Source: Candidatus Pelearchaeum maunauluense
GTDB taxonomy: Archaea; Thermoproteota; Nitrososphaeria_A; Caldarchaeales; Caldarchaeaceae
Length of the DNA stretch: 64,000 bases
Reading direction: 5' to 3'
Assembly: GCA_030059675.1 (NCBI GenBank)
Contig: JANVYQ010000001.1
Coordinates: 152,753-216,752 of the forward strand
The position numbers and the translations under genes were made by a program. Below the pieces are notes generated by a model, which saw only the letters and a program-made list of their open reading frames with translations, did not search any database and was not told the origin of the DNA. Below, in pieces: positions 52,354 through 61,438 of this stretch. The first letter of the stretch is position 1; every line of letters begins with the position of its first letter.

Positions 52354-52674
52354 CTAGCGGCGCACTATTCTTATGTCTTTTCTTCTTGGCAGGACGCGGT
52401 CAAGCAGTGTTTTCAGTGTGTTGTCGTCAATGGGTGTTCTTAGCTGGCCAGCCTGCGCTGCCTGTATGAGGTATTCCTCTATCCTCTCAGCAATCTCAGG
52501 CTTGACAAGCTTTAGGTTGTTTAGCCTCTGTCTCGCTTCAGGTGTTAGAATTATACGCATGGCAGCGGCTCTCTCAATCTCCCTCTGCCGCCTAGCCTGC
52601 TCCTCCGCAATACGCGCCTGAAGCTCGGCCATCTTCTGCTGCCTTATACGCGCAAGCTCCTCATCCTCAGACAT
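52354..52674 (-). CDS. PDCD5-family DNA-binding protein
   Basis: This 106-residue protein is the archaeal counterpart of eukaryotic PDCD5. A long charged helix (ELARIRQQKMAELQARIAEE, continuing ARRQREIERAAAMR) is followed by the three-helix core ILTPEARQRLNNLKLVKPEIAERIEEYLIQAAQ and the closing IDDNTLKTLLDRVLPRRKDIRIVRR. Archaeal members bind DNA weakly; the cell role is unsettled. The start ATG at 52674 is clear. It diverges from the P-type ATPase. Confidence 0.88.
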   Translation of the reverse strand: MSEDEELARIRQQKMAELQARIAEEQARRQREIERAAAMRIILTPEARQRLNNLKLVKPEIAERIEEYLIQAAQAGQLRTPIDDNTLKTLLDRVLPRRKDIRIVRR

Positions 52675-52876
52675 CCCAAGCCTCCTCCACAGACGTCTAA
52701 ACCAAGATTCGGCAGCGGCAGCTATTAACTACTTCTCTGAACATAAATTTTTAAGGATTTAGAAAGACATGGCTCCACTCTCGGCGAAAAATATTGAGGA
52801 CTGCTGATCCTTTATTAGTTGGTTGTATGAAGACCATCCAAAAGCCTAGTATGGAGAGCTCTATGTAGGTGGTTTG

Positions 52877-55594
52877 ATGGGTAACGCTGCCTCTGAGCTG
52901 GCTGAATGGCACGCTCTAAGTATTGAGGAAGTGGCCAGGGCGCTGGAGACAGACCTGACTCATGGCCTAGCCGATGATGAAGCACGGCGGAGGCTTGAGA
53001 TTTACGGCCCAAACCAGCTTGAGGCAGCCAAGAAAATATCACCCATTAAAATCTTTCTGAAACAATTCACAAACATACTCCTGGGAATACTACTCATAGC
53101 TACGCTTGTATCAGCGTTTCTAGGAGAGGTTATAGATGCTCTAGTTATCCTCATAATAGTTTTCTTCGTAGCTGTTTTAGGATTTATCCAAGAGTATCGT
53201 GCTGAGCGTTCATTGGAAGAGCTGCGCAAATTACTAAGCCCAACATGCAGCGTTTTACGCGGTGGTGTTGTCCGTAGGATTGAAGTGAGAGAGATTGTTC
53301 CAGGCGATGTGGTTATTCTTGAAGCGGGGGACAAGACGCCAGCAGACCTTAGGCTGGTTGAGTCAATTAGCCTCAAGATTGATGAATCACCCCTTACGGG
53401 GGAGTCAACGCCTGTTGAGAAGGATGTTAAGCCGTTGCTGCGCGAGACGCCGTTAGCTGACCGTGTTAATATGGCGTTCTCTGGTACTGTCGTGGTTTAT
53501 GGGCGCGGCCGCGGTGTTGTGGTAGCAACGGGGATGCGTACGGAGTTGGGGAAGATAGCGCGTGCAGCCGCTGAGGTTGAGGAGGAAAAGACTCCACTGG
53601 AGCTGAAGATGGCTGAGATAGGGAGGAAGTTCGGCGCTATAGCGTTGGTGGTTATTGCTATAATTGCAGCCGTAGAGGCGGGTCAGGAAATCATCACCAC
53701 AGGGCTTAGTATGCAGTTCCTCTTGGATGTTCTCCTCTTCGCTATAGCGCTTGCCGTAGCAGCGATACCCGAAGCCCTCCCCGCGATAATCACCGCGAGC
53801 CTAGCAATAGGCATGCGCATAATGGCTAAGCGGAACGCTCTTGTTAGGCGGATGCCAGCGGTAGAGACCCTAGGTGCAACTCAGGTAATATGCTTTGACA
53901 AAACTGGCACGCTAACACGTGGGGAGATGACGGTCAGAATAATACGAACCATGGATAATGTTTTTGATATTACGGGGACTGGGTATAGTCTTGATGGGGA
54001 GGTTCTCATAGATGGTGGGCGTGTGAATCTTGATGATTATCCGATTTTGGCCAGGCTGGCGCGGGTGGCGGTTCTCTGTAATGATGCTACTCTGGAGGTT
54101 GAAGATAGTAGCGTTTCTACGCAGGGCGACCCTACTGAGGTGGCTCTTCTAATAATGGCCGTGAAGCTTGGGCTTGACATCAACGCGGTGAGACGTGAGA
54201 ATCCGCGTGTTGGTGAGGTTCCTTTCAGCCCTGAGCGGCGTAGGATGACCACCATAAACCTCGTTGATGGTGTTAGGAAAGCCTACATGAAGGGTGCGCC
54301 AGAGGCTGTGCTGGCTTCATGCAACAGTATCCGAATCAACGGCGAGGTGCGTAGGCTAACCAGCCAAGACAGGGAGAGGATTATGCAGTCTGTAGATTCT
54401 ATGGCTGGCCAGGCTCTCCGCGTCTTAGCCCTTGCCGAGAAAGAGGACCTAGATGATAATGAGACGGAGAGCGGATTCGCATTCCTCGGCCTTGTGGGTA
54501 TGATGGACCCGCCTAGGCCTGATGCTATAGCTGCCGTAGCATCTGCGCGCGAAGCTGGTATGAGGTCAATAATGATAACTGGAGACCATAAGCTAACCGC
54601 TGTAGCGGTAGCTAGTGAGGCTGGGATACTACGCGAGGGCGATTACGTGATTACTGGCGATGAGTTGGAGAGAATGAGCGACGCGGAGCTGGATAAGGTT
54701 GTGGAGCGGACAACCGTGTATGCGCGTATATCGCCGCTCCATAAGCTGCGTATAGTTGAGGCCTGGCGGAGGCGCGGGTTTGTGGTGGCTATGACTGGAG
54801 ATGGTGTTAATGATGCCCCCGCGTTGAGGCGCGCCGATATAGGGATAGCTATGGGTAGGACAGGGACGGAGGTCGCCAAAGAGTCAGCCGACATGATACT
54901 TAATGATGATAACTTCGCCACAATAGTGAAGGCTGTAGAACTTGGACGGTGGATATACGATAATATCAAGAAGTATCTAGCTTACTTGCTCCAGGCGAAT
55001 CTGGTAGAGATAGCTGTTATCGCCGTGTCATCTCTAGTAATACTACGTCTCATGGGTTTTGAGGGGGAGGAGGCGCTCCCTCTGCTGCCCGTCCACATAC
55101 TCTACATAAACCTGGCCACAGACGGGTTGCCAGCACTCGCTTTGGGCTTCAGCCCAGCAGACCCAGACATTATGAAGAGACCACCGCGAGCCAAGGACGA
55201 GCCCGTCTTCACGCGGGAGATTAAGCTCTTTCTAGCCAGAGCGCTGCTCATAGAGGCCCCGCTACTTCTACTGGCGTTCTACACAGCCCTACCATCAGGC
55301 GTTGAGGCTGCGCGAACGAGGCTGTTTCTAATGTTCATCTTCATAGAGCTTGCGGTAGCGATAAACTGCCGCTCCTTGATACACCCAGTAACACACGCTA
55401 AGCCGCATGGGTCTCTTATTCTCGCCGTCTTATGGGAGGCCGCGCTGATAATAGTGTTGATGACAATTCCAGCGGCGCGTGAGGCTCTTCAGGTTGCTAT
55501 ACCAAGTATGGTTGACCTAGCCTGGGTAGTGGGAGGGATGTTCATAACATTCTCCAGCATGGAGCTATTGAAGTACTATGCGCTTAGACGCTAG
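52877..55594 (+). CDS. P-type cation-transporting ATPase (P2, Ca2+-like)
   Basis: This 905-residue pump has the cation-ATPase N-domain (WHALSIEEVARALETDLTHGL), the actuator loop ESPLTGESTPVEK, the phosphorylation site CFDKTGTLTRGEMTV with the Asp near 341, the nucleotide site KGAPEAVLASC, and MTGDGVNDAPALRRADIGIAM. Membrane helix 4 has IPEALPAIITAS, the PEALP form seen in Ca2+/Mn2+ pumps of the SERCA/PMR1 type; about ten helices are visible. It likely exports calcium or manganese. ATG 52877 is preferred to the TTG three bases earlier. Its stop interlocks with that of the PAC2 gene in CTAG. Confidence 0.92.
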   Translation: MGNAASELAEWHALSIEEVARALETDLTHGLADDEARRRLEIYGPNQLEAAKKISPIKIFLKQFTNILLGILLIATLVSAFLGEVIDALVILIIVFFVAVLGFIQEYRAERSLEELRKLLSPTCSVLRGGVVRRIEVREIVPGDVVILEAGDKTPADLRLVESISLKIDESPLTGESTPVEKDVKPLLRETPLADRVNMAFSGTVVVYGRGRGVVVATGMRTELGKIARAAAEVEEEKTPLELKMAEIGRKFGAIALVVIAIIAAVEAGQEIITTGLSMQFLLDVLLFAIALAVAAIPEALPAIITASLAIGMRIMAKRNALVRRMPAVETLGATQVICFDKTGTLTRGEMTVRIIRTMDNVFDITGTGYSLDGEVLIDGGRVNLDDYPILARLARVAVLCNDATLEVEDSSVSTQGDPTEVALLIMAVKLGLDINAVRRENPRVGEVPFSPERRRMTTINLVDGVRKAYMKGAPEAVLASCNSIRINGEVRRLTSQDRERIMQSVDSMAGQALRVLALAEKEDLDDNETESGFAFLGLVGMMDPPRPDAIAAVASAREAGMRSIMITGDHKLTAVAVASEAGILREGDYVITGDELERMSDAELDKVVERTTVYARISPLHKLRIVEAWRRRGFVVAMTGDGVNDAPALRRADIGIAMGRTGTEVAKESADMILNDDNFATIVKAVELGRWIYDNIKKYLAYLLQANLVEIAVIAVSSLVILRLMGFEGEEALPLLPVHILYINLATDGLPALALGFSPADPDIMKRPPRAKDEPVFTREIKLFLARALLIEAPLLLLAFYTALPSGVEAARTRLFLMFIFIELAVAINCRSLIHPVTHAKPHGSLILAVLWEAALIIVLMTIPAAREALQVAIPSMVDLAWVVGGMFITFSSMELLKYYALRR

Positions 55595-56304
55595 AACGTC
55601 TCTAGCTCCTGCACAGAAGCTACATAGATGCGTGAGAGCTCATCAGCCGTTGGGACGTTTATGCCCAGGTCAAGTAGCTTGTTAAGCGCCTCTATAGCTC
55701 TCCTGGCGGCGTAGAAGTCTGGGATCATCTCAGCCGTCTCAACGAGCATAGCGAAGTTCTTCATGTTATGCTCCGCGGCCAAAACCGCGAGAAGGCCTGC
55801 TGCGCCTACTATCTGGCCAGCGTAGCGCACACCACCAACCTTACTCGTCCACTCCTCCAGCGTATCTGGGTCGGTTGAGCTACAGTATATCTCGCGTAGC
55901 TCTGAGACACTTTCCTTACCATAGCCTCCTAGCGTTATTATAGTGTTGCATCCAAGGTCTTTGGCGAAGCGGACAACTTTATCGCAGAAGTCGTGCTGGC
56001 CGAAGCTCGTTGAGGGCTGGGAGTTGCCGTAGAGGAGGAATAGGTTTAGGGGTTTTGATGCATAGTAAATGTCAGCGAAGCTGAAGATAATCTTCCCTTC
56101 CGACACATATCCGACAGATGGGAAGTGCGGCGAGAATATTCTACAAACATGCTTCACGTCAAGCTGCTTGATTACATACGAGACGGCGACTTTCGCAACT
56201 AGCCCAATACCAGGAAGCCCCTCAATAAGAACACCATCACTAACACGCGGGGCTTCTACACCATCCGCCAAAACAAACTCGGTCTCAATCACAGCAATCC
56301 ACAA
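55591..56304 (-). CDS. PAC2-family protein (proteasome assembly chaperone-like)
   Basis: This 237-residue protein has the PAC2 fold signature: VLIEGLPGIGLVAKVAVSYVIKQL at residues about 25-48, LFLLYGNSQPSTSF, and TIITLGGYGKESV. Archaeal PAC2 (COG2047) proteins resemble eukaryotic proteasome assembly chaperones. The C-terminal helix around PTADELSRIYVASVQELETF may end in an HbYX-like tail, but lacks the exact motif. It converges with the ATPase and diverges from tgtA. Confidence 0.82.
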   Translation of the reverse strand: MWIAVIETEFVLADGVEAPRVSDGVLIEGLPGIGLVAKVAVSYVIKQLDVKHVCRIFSPHFPSVGYVSEGKIIFSFADIYYASKPLNLFLLYGNSQPSTSFGQHDFCDKVVRFAKDLGCNTIITLGGYGKESVSELREIYCSSTDPDTLEEWTSKVGGVRYAGQIVGAAGLLAVLAAEHNMKNFAMLVETAEMIPDFYAARRAIEALNKLLDLGINVPTADELSRIYVASVQELETF

Positions 56305-56429
56305 TACCTACCCAGTATTAAGACGTTTCCCCCTAAGAAGAGACAGGGATGGGATTGTCGTAGTTTATAAGGAGGGGACGTGGAGTGTTGGGTATTTTAA
56401 GCTGGTGCTGGCGTCGCTCTGGTGTGGCG

Positions 56430-57995
56430 ATGAAGATTCTCTTTGAGGTTCGTGCTAAGGATTTGCTGGGTAGGCTGGGGAGGGTTAGGATAGGGGATAA
56501 GTCCATAGAAACCCCCGCGTTCGTTCCAGTCATAAACCCCATAAACCAGATAATACCAGCGCAGGAGATTAAGCATGAGTTCGGATGCGGTATTGTAATA
56601 ACCAATTCTTACATTCTTTACCGCCGCCTTCGCGATGAGGCGGCTGAGCGTGGCGTTCATTCAATAATAGGGTTTGACGGCGTGGTTATGACCGATTCTG
56701 GTGGCTATCAAGTTCTTGAGTATGGAGGCGTTGATGCTGGGCCTGTTGAGACAGCTTTGTTTCAGGAGAGTATAGGAACGGATGTGGCTATTCCGCTTGA
56801 TAAGCCAACTGGAGTCGTTGGCCGTGCTGAGGCATTAGCTACTGTTGAGCAGACCTTGGCTAATGTTAGGGAGACTATAAGGGCTCTGGGTGATTCTAGG
56901 CGATGCGCGTGGGCGGCTCCTATACAGGGTGGCATATACGCGGATTTGGTTAAGCGGTGTGCGGAGGAGCTCTCAGAGATGGGGTTCTTTGACATCTACG
57001 CCCTCGGAAGCCCCACACCGCTTATGCAGAACTATCAATACGAAAAGCTGGTTAAGATGATGGCCGTCGCTAAGCTCGCCTCGCCAGTTGATAGGCCTCT
57101 CCACCTCTTCGGTGCAGGGCATCCCATGATGTTTGCTTTCGCCGCCGCCCTCGGATACGATACGTTTGACTCTGCCAGCTATGTTCTATTCGCGCGTGAG
57201 GGTAGGTATATGCTTGATACTAGGACGGTTAAGCTGGAGAAGCTGGAATACCTGCCCTGCGAGTGTAAGGCTTGCAGGGGGGTTAGTGTCCGCGAGCTGC
57301 GTAGCATGGAGCATCGCGAGAGGACACGGCTATTGGCGTATCATAATTTGAGCGTCTGCTTCCGCGAGGTTGCTCTAGTTAAGCAGGCGATAGCCGAGGG
57401 GCGGCTATTTGAGCTGCTGGAGCTACGCGCCAGGGGGCATCCAGCCCTCATGCAAGCGCTCCACCATCTTATACATGATGACAAGACCCTCTCAGCTATG
57501 GAGAGCCATACGCCAATAAGCAAGCCCCGCGCCCTCGCGCTTTATGATTCTAGCAGCCTAGCTAGACCCGAGGTGCGACGAGCTACTAAACGCCTAGCCT
57601 ATATCAGTCTCAACCCATACTCAAGGGTTAGGGCTGTAATGATACCACAGCGCGTAGTAACTACGAAGAGGCTTGAAGACCTGCTCACACGACTACGGGA
57701 GCACGTGAATATAGAGGAGGCTATTCTGATGACATACTACTCTCCCTTCGGAGCTGTTCCCCTACCGCTCGCGCGCACGTATCCATTCTCCCAAGTTATC
57801 TACCCAAGCTCGCTGCTCTCAAGTGATGTTGAGGATAATATAGGCAGGGCCGTGGATGTTTTAAGAAGAAGCAAAGTTCGCGAGGTTTTATTGGTTAAAT
57901 GGCGGCGCGAACCCCCTGAATGGTTCATAAAAGCACTAAAGGAAAGGATAATTGAGGAATTGAGAGACGTGAAGGCTGGGACAGTAGAGATTTAA
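56430..57995 (+). CDS. tgtA: tRNA-guanine(15) transglycosylase (archaeosine)
   Basis: It exchanges guanine 15 of tRNA for preQ0 on the way to archaeosine. The 521-residue protein opens LFEVRAKDLLGRLGRVRIG; the catalytic Asp lies in VVMTDSGGYQVLEYG; APIQGGIYADLVKRC and LFGAGHPMMFAFAAALGYDTFDSASY are typical; zinc ligands are CECKACRG and a later His. After about residue 360 comes one extra domain of 160 residues but no recognisable PUA domain, so it is shorter than euryarchaeal TgtA. ATG 56430 is chosen over 56385 because GGTATTTTAAG at 56391-56401 is a likely TATA box. Confidence 0.9.
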   Translation: MKILFEVRAKDLLGRLGRVRIGDKSIETPAFVPVINPINQIIPAQEIKHEFGCGIVITNSYILYRRLRDEAAERGVHSIIGFDGVVMTDSGGYQVLEYGGVDAGPVETALFQESIGTDVAIPLDKPTGVVGRAEALATVEQTLANVRETIRALGDSRRCAWAAPIQGGIYADLVKRCAEELSEMGFFDIYALGSPTPLMQNYQYEKLVKMMAVAKLASPVDRPLHLFGAGHPMMFAFAAALGYDTFDSASYVLFAREGRYMLDTRTVKLEKLEYLPCECKACRGVSVRELRSMEHRERTRLLAYHNLSVCFREVALVKQAIAEGRLFELLELRARGHPALMQALHHLIHDDKTLSAMESHTPISKPRALALYDSSSLARPEVRRATKRLAYISLNPYSRVRAVMIPQRVVTTKRLEDLLTRLREHVNIEEAILMTYYSPFGAVPLPLARTYPFSQVIYPSSLLSSDVEDNIGRAVDVLRRSKVREVLLVKWRREPPEWFIKALKERIIEELRDVKAGTVEI

Positions 57996-58064
57996 CAGTC
58001 CGAGCCTCCTCTTCTTGGAGATAAGGCAGACTTAAGACTAAATTCGCCTAGGCTAGCCGACTTC

Positions 58065-58081
58065 ACCAGCCTTGGGCTGGT
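58065..58081. other. Perfect hairpin in the 226-base gap after tgtA
   Basis: ACCAGCC TTG GGCTGGT forms a seven-base-pair stem with a three-base loop. A CTATAAATAAT box at 58088-58098, presumably the promoter of the next gene, follows. The hairpin could end the tgtA transcript or mark an operator. The rest of 57996-58221 shows no gene; no convincing C/D box RNA was found. Confidence 0.35.
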
Positions 58082-58221
58082 ATACATCTATAAATAATAC
58101 ATCCCCGTATATGCGCTTAGCTGGTAATTGGCGAAATAGGGCATCAGTAAGAAAGGGAAGGGGTTGCTTAAGCAGAAATGACGCTTACCGTATCATAGGT
58201 GTTTGGAGGGCTGGATGACGC

Positions 58222-59475
58222 TTGGAGATTACTTTTTTAGGAGGGGCTAGGGAGGTCGGCAGGTCAGCCGTTCTAGTCAGGTACAAGAACACGCAGGTAT
58301 TGTTGGACTATGGTGTAATGCTTAACGACCATCCAGAGTTCCCCATGCACGTAGAGCCTAGGAAGATAGACGCCATACTGCTCACCCACTCGCATCTAGA
58401 CCATTCGGGCAGCATACCCATGCTGTACATAAGCCATACGCCGCGGATATACGCTACACGCATGACGCGCGAGACCGCCGAGCTACTCCTACAAGACTTC
58501 ATCAAACTATCAGGATACTACCTACCATTTGAGCGGGTTGAGATGGAGTCCATGCTACGGCTATGCCGCGAGGTCTATTACCGCGAGCCATTCAAAGTAC
58601 GCGACCTTGAGATAGAGTTTATAGACGCAGGCCACATACCTGGTAGCGCGCAGATACTAATCAAGGGTGATAAGACTCTAGTCTATACTGGGGACTTTAC
58701 CACGATTAGGTCTAAGATGCTTGATGGCGCAGATACTCAGGTGGGCGACGCCGATGGAGTTATAATAGAATCCACCTACGCCTTGGAGGACCATCCTGAG
58801 CGCGAGGAGCTGGAGCGAAGCTTTGTAGAGGCGTGTAAAGAGGTTGTGGAAAATGGAGGGCGTGTTCTTGTTCCAGCGTTCTCTGTAGGCAGGGCACAAG
58901 AGATAATGTGCGTTTTGCACGCGCGAGGGTTCAAGCACCCTATATGGCTGGACGGGATGGCGCGCCGCACACTTGACCACTATCTTGAAGATAGACGCTT
59001 CGTGGATAACTATGATTTGTTGAATAAAGCTGGCAGAAGGGTGAGGCGTGTGATTGGTAGGCGCGGGAGGGAGGCTGCGCTCTCAGAGCCAGGGGTAATC
59101 ATAAGCCCAGCAGGCATGCTCAAAGGCGGGCCAGCACTTCACTACGCAGCGAAGCTTGCCGACGACCCGCGCTCAGCCATCTTCTTAGTTAGCTTCCAGA
59201 TACCTGGCACACCTGGGGCTACGTTGCTGGAAGAAAAGATACTGGTCGCTGATGGTGAGGAGAGGAAGGTAAAATGTAGAGTTGAGCAGTTCAGGTTCTC
59301 AGGCCATGCTGGGAGAAGCCAGCTCCATAACTATCTTAGGAGCGTGGAGACTGCAGCCAAGATATACGCCATACATGGCGAGGAGCAGGCATGCACGGCT
59401 TTGGCCGAGTGGAGCATAAACGAGCTGGGAGCAGAGGCACACGCACCCCAAAAAGGCCAAACCTACACAATCTAG
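58222..59475 (+). CDS. Beta-CASP ribonuclease, aCPSF2-like
   Basis: This 417-residue metallo-beta-lactamase/beta-CASP enzyme processes RNA. The zinc site is LTHSHLDHSGSIP near residue 54, plus DAGHIPGSAQIL, YTGDFTT and the C-terminal FSGHAGRSQL and IHGEEQACTAL histidines. The beta-CASP cap carries VLVPAFSVGRAQEIM and VIISPAGMLKGGPAL. It lacks the N-terminal KH domains of aCPSF1, so it belongs to aCPSF2 or RNase J-like archaeal forms. TTG 58222 is used because no ATG gives the full N-terminus MEITFLGGAREVGRS. It lies about 120 bases after a TATA box. Confidence 0.88.
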   Translation: MEITFLGGAREVGRSAVLVRYKNTQVLLDYGVMLNDHPEFPMHVEPRKIDAILLTHSHLDHSGSIPMLYISHTPRIYATRMTRETAELLLQDFIKLSGYYLPFERVEMESMLRLCREVYYREPFKVRDLEIEFIDAGHIPGSAQILIKGDKTLVYTGDFTTIRSKMLDGADTQVGDADGVIIESTYALEDHPEREELERSFVEACKEVVENGGRVLVPAFSVGRAQEIMCVLHARGFKHPIWLDGMARRTLDHYLEDRRFVDNYDLLNKAGRRVRRVIGRRGREAALSEPGVIISPAGMLKGGPALHYAAKLADDPRSAIFLVSFQIPGTPGATLLEEKILVADGEERKVKCRVEQFRFSGHAGRSQLHNYLRSVETAAKIYAIHGEEQACTALAEWSINELGAEAHAPQKGQTYTI

Positions 59476-59523
59476 CCCGAAGCTAGATTAACTAAACAAT
59501 ATACACCCTGGTAAAATTTTAAC

Positions 59524-59532
59524 AATTATACC
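59524..59532 (+). promoter_or_regulatory. TATA box of the small membrane gene
   Basis: AATTATACC lies 26-34 bases ahead of ATG 59558, which fits leaderless transcription and supports that the following broken reading frame is a real gene. Confidence 0.45.
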
Positions 59533-59557
59533 ATAACCGTAGCTATGTTAGCACATC

Positions 59558-59829
59558 ATGACGGTAATGGAGATAATAGTAGATTCGCTGGTCATCTTCC
59601 TCTCATTAGGCTTATCATTCTACGCTTACTACCTCTCGCGGGTATTTAGAGGCGGTGTAATGGAAAACCATTCAGGATTCTTGCACTAGCACCGTTATTC
59701 TTTGTGATTGGCGAAAGTATGCACATACTAGAAGTAACAAGAACCTTGACAGGATTCGTTGACATGCTACATACCGTTGGTGAAGGATTTTTCATAGTGG
59801 TATTATTCTTATGGATTATCGGTGCTTAG
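59558..59829 (+). pseudogene. Small multi-helix membrane protein, frameshifted in an A run
   Basis: ATG 59558 starts MTVMEIIVDSLVIFLSLGLS, one hydrophobic helix, then FRGGVME and a premature stop after ENHSGFLH. If the A run at 59664-59667 had one more A, the frame would go on as KPFRILALAPLFFVIGESMHIL and LHTVGEGFFIVVLFLWIIGA, adding two more helices and ending at TAG 59829, six bases before the next gene. The rebuilt protein has about 91 residues and three helices. I do not know the family. The tight link to the NitrOD5-like gene suggests a membrane partner. Confidence 0.6.
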
Positions 59830-59835
59830 CTCAAT

Positions 59836-60237
59836 ATGGCGTTCAAAGAAGCTGGACCAAACGGCATGACGCTGGAAAGCCCCACCATAAGCATAGTTAG
59901 ACGCATGATAGAGAATGCATTTGAGGCCATATTAGGCCCAAACGCTCATAGAGTGCTGATGTACCATCTGAGCCGGAGACTCCATGACGAGCCGTATAAC
60001 ATTCTGTTGGAAGAACCGTCACGCTTCTATGCCGCCTTAAAAGAAATATTTGGGGTAGGGGCTGATACGTTAATTCTAAATCTGGGCGATATACTCATAG
60101 TTAAGTACAGTGTCAATATTTCACGCGGCCAAATTTCGAAACTCATGCCCGATGGAAATGGAGAAGAAAAACAGATTCTACTAAGGCGGTTGGAGCAAGC
60201 CACTAGACTCGCTGCCCACCATAGGCCCTTAAAATAA
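59836..60237 (+). CDS. NitrOD5/DUF3227-like small protein
   Basis: This 133-residue protein shares its layout with the protein at 16285: SIVRRMIENAFEAILG, RVLMYHLSRR, EPSRFYAALKEIFGVGAD and a closing beta strand DILIVKYSV. The resemblance is by eye and strong enough to call paralogy. The family, as I recall, is an archaeal output domain of signalling proteins. It lies six bases after a small membrane gene, so the pair may form a membrane sensor plus output protein. It converges with the cupredoxin gene at 60257. Confidence 0.5.
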   Translation: MAFKEAGPNGMTLESPTISIVRRMIENAFEAILGPNAHRVLMYHLSRRLHDEPYNILLEEPSRFYAALKEIFGVGADTLILNLGDILIVKYSVNISRGQISKLMPDGNGEEKQILLRRLEQATRLAAHHRPLK

Positions 60238-60256
60238 CAAAACATTATGAGAGAGT

Positions 60257-60772
60257 TTAAGGCTCTACGACTATCTTGCCATACATCCCCTTATCTGCGT
60301 GTGTCTGCGGGAACGTTATCTCCAACTCTGTACATAGGTAGGAGTAAGTTCCTGGAGCGTCAAACTTTAGGAAGAAAGTTTTAGTTTCTCCAGGCTCCAC
60401 AGCAACGTCTTCCTCAGCATATTTCTCATGTATCTCGTGTATTTCATGCGAGCCCTCAATATCTTCTTCATCAAGTCCTTGCGCTTTTAATTCATTTACC
60501 GTGTCTCTTATCTCCGTCAGCATTGCATCCTTATCCTTTACCACCATGAATTCATGTCCTACTCCCCCTCTGTTTATGAGTATTATCTTCACAGTTTCTC
60601 CTACTTTCATTTTTATCGTGGGGCCTCCTGAAGGGCCGTTATAGCCGAAGTCCCACATCTCAAGCGTTGTTTCGCGTATTTTTGGCTGTGCTAGAAGGTA
60701 GAAAGAAGTAACAGCACCCACTGCTATTACGGCTATAGCGGCAATAATGGCGAGGCCTGTATTTTTCTTCAC
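60257..60772 (-). CDS. Membrane-anchored cupredoxin
   Basis: This 171-residue protein has an N-terminal helix (GLAIIAAIAVIAVGAVTSFYLL) and a cupredoxin fold. Copper ligands: His in VGHEFMVVKD near residue 98; Cys in GTYSYLCTELEITFPQTHADKGMYG, where His follows 11 residues later and Met 4 after that. The long Cys-His loop is unlike plastocyanin and closer to sulfocyanin or rusticyanin-like proteins. A charged insert rich in His and Glu (EGSHEIHEIHEKYAEED) may bind extra metal. Likely an electron carrier to the oxidase encoded just upstream. Confidence 0.8.
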   Translation of the reverse strand: MKKNTGLAIIAAIAVIAVGAVTSFYLLAQPKIRETTLEMWDFGYNGPSGGPTIKMKVGETVKIILINRGGVGHEFMVVKDKDAMLTEIRDTVNELKAQGLDEEDIEGSHEIHEIHEKYAEEDVAVEPGETKTFFLKFDAPGTYSYLCTELEITFPQTHADKGMYGKIVVEP

Positions 60773-60856
60773 ATGAGAAGTACAGAGGGGAAAATCTTAT
60801 AATTATTATCCTTCAAATATTGTGGTGCTGTAAAAATCATTCCTTATTACAAAAAA

Positions 60857-61216
60857 TCATGCATCATTAGAGATGGTTTCTTTATTGCTTCTAATGAAAA
60901 TGGACCTCTGTCTTGTTATTATTTCGGTTGAAGGCGCTGGGATTTCATTTGTTTTTATCTCAAATATAATGATAGCAGTTATTACTGGTATTAATGCTGC
61001 TGGAATAATTGTGATTACGCTATGAGTATAGTGAGGTAGGAATACAGTAAGGTCATGAGCTAGATTGCTTAGGGTTAGTCCTGTACCAGCGCTAGCAATT
61101 ATTGTCTTGTTAACCATGCTTAACGGCTTAAATGCATAGATGAAGGTATATGCTAATATGAGAACAGTCAATCCAGTAATCCACGCGAGGACCAGCTGGG
61201 ACATAAGTCCTGCCAT
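60857..61216 (-). CDS. Hypothetical membrane protein near the oxidase genes
   Basis: This 119-residue product has three hydrophobic segments (LVLAWITGLTVLILAYTFIYAF, a middle TIIASAGTGLTLSNLAHDL amphipathic part with two His, and VITIIPAALIPVITAIIIFEI), followed by a polar tail. No family is recognised; its size and place between two cupredoxin genes suggest a small oxidase-related subunit. The start ATG 61216 sits behind a possible tiny reading frame at 61267. Confidence 0.45.
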   Translation of the reverse strand: MAGLMSQLVLAWITGLTVLILAYTFIYAFKPLSMVNKTIIASAGTGLTLSNLAHDLTVFLPHYTHSVITIIPAALIPVITAIIIFEIKTNEIPAPSTEIITRQRSIFIRSNKETISNDA

Positions 61217-61266
61217 ATGCGGGTTATCCTCACAAACTAATCCAGCACCTGTTAATGTATGAGAGA

Positions 61267-61347
61267 TTAAAACGTCCCGCTATTGCTTGAAATAGCTATT
61301 ATCGCGAGAACCAGATAAAGAAGGCGTAAATTGTCTATCCTCTTCAC
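61267..61347 (-). CDS. Possible 26-residue membrane peptide
   Basis: GTG 61345-61347 to TAA 61267-61269 reads KRIDNLRLLYLVLAIIAISS and a short polar end: a basic start then one hydrophobic helix. Small single-helix subunits are common in cytochrome oxidases, and this lies among oxidase genes, but nothing beyond composition supports it. Apart from it the 222-base gap 61217-61438 shows only A/T-rich promoter-like DNA. Confidence 0.2.
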   Translation of the reverse strand: MKRIDNLRLLYLVLAIIAISSNSGTF

Positions 61348-61438
61348 AACACCTCAAAGGGGAATATTCCTCTATCTGGCTATTAACTAAATACCTAACA
61401 TCTTAGGGTATTAAAAATTTAAGAGGTTATTTAAGCTC

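Noticed and set aside
57996..58221. Possible C/D box or other small RNA in the gap after tgtA
   Set aside because: Only weak, unpaired matches to box C and D were seen; the hairpin and TATA box explain the region as terminator and promoter.
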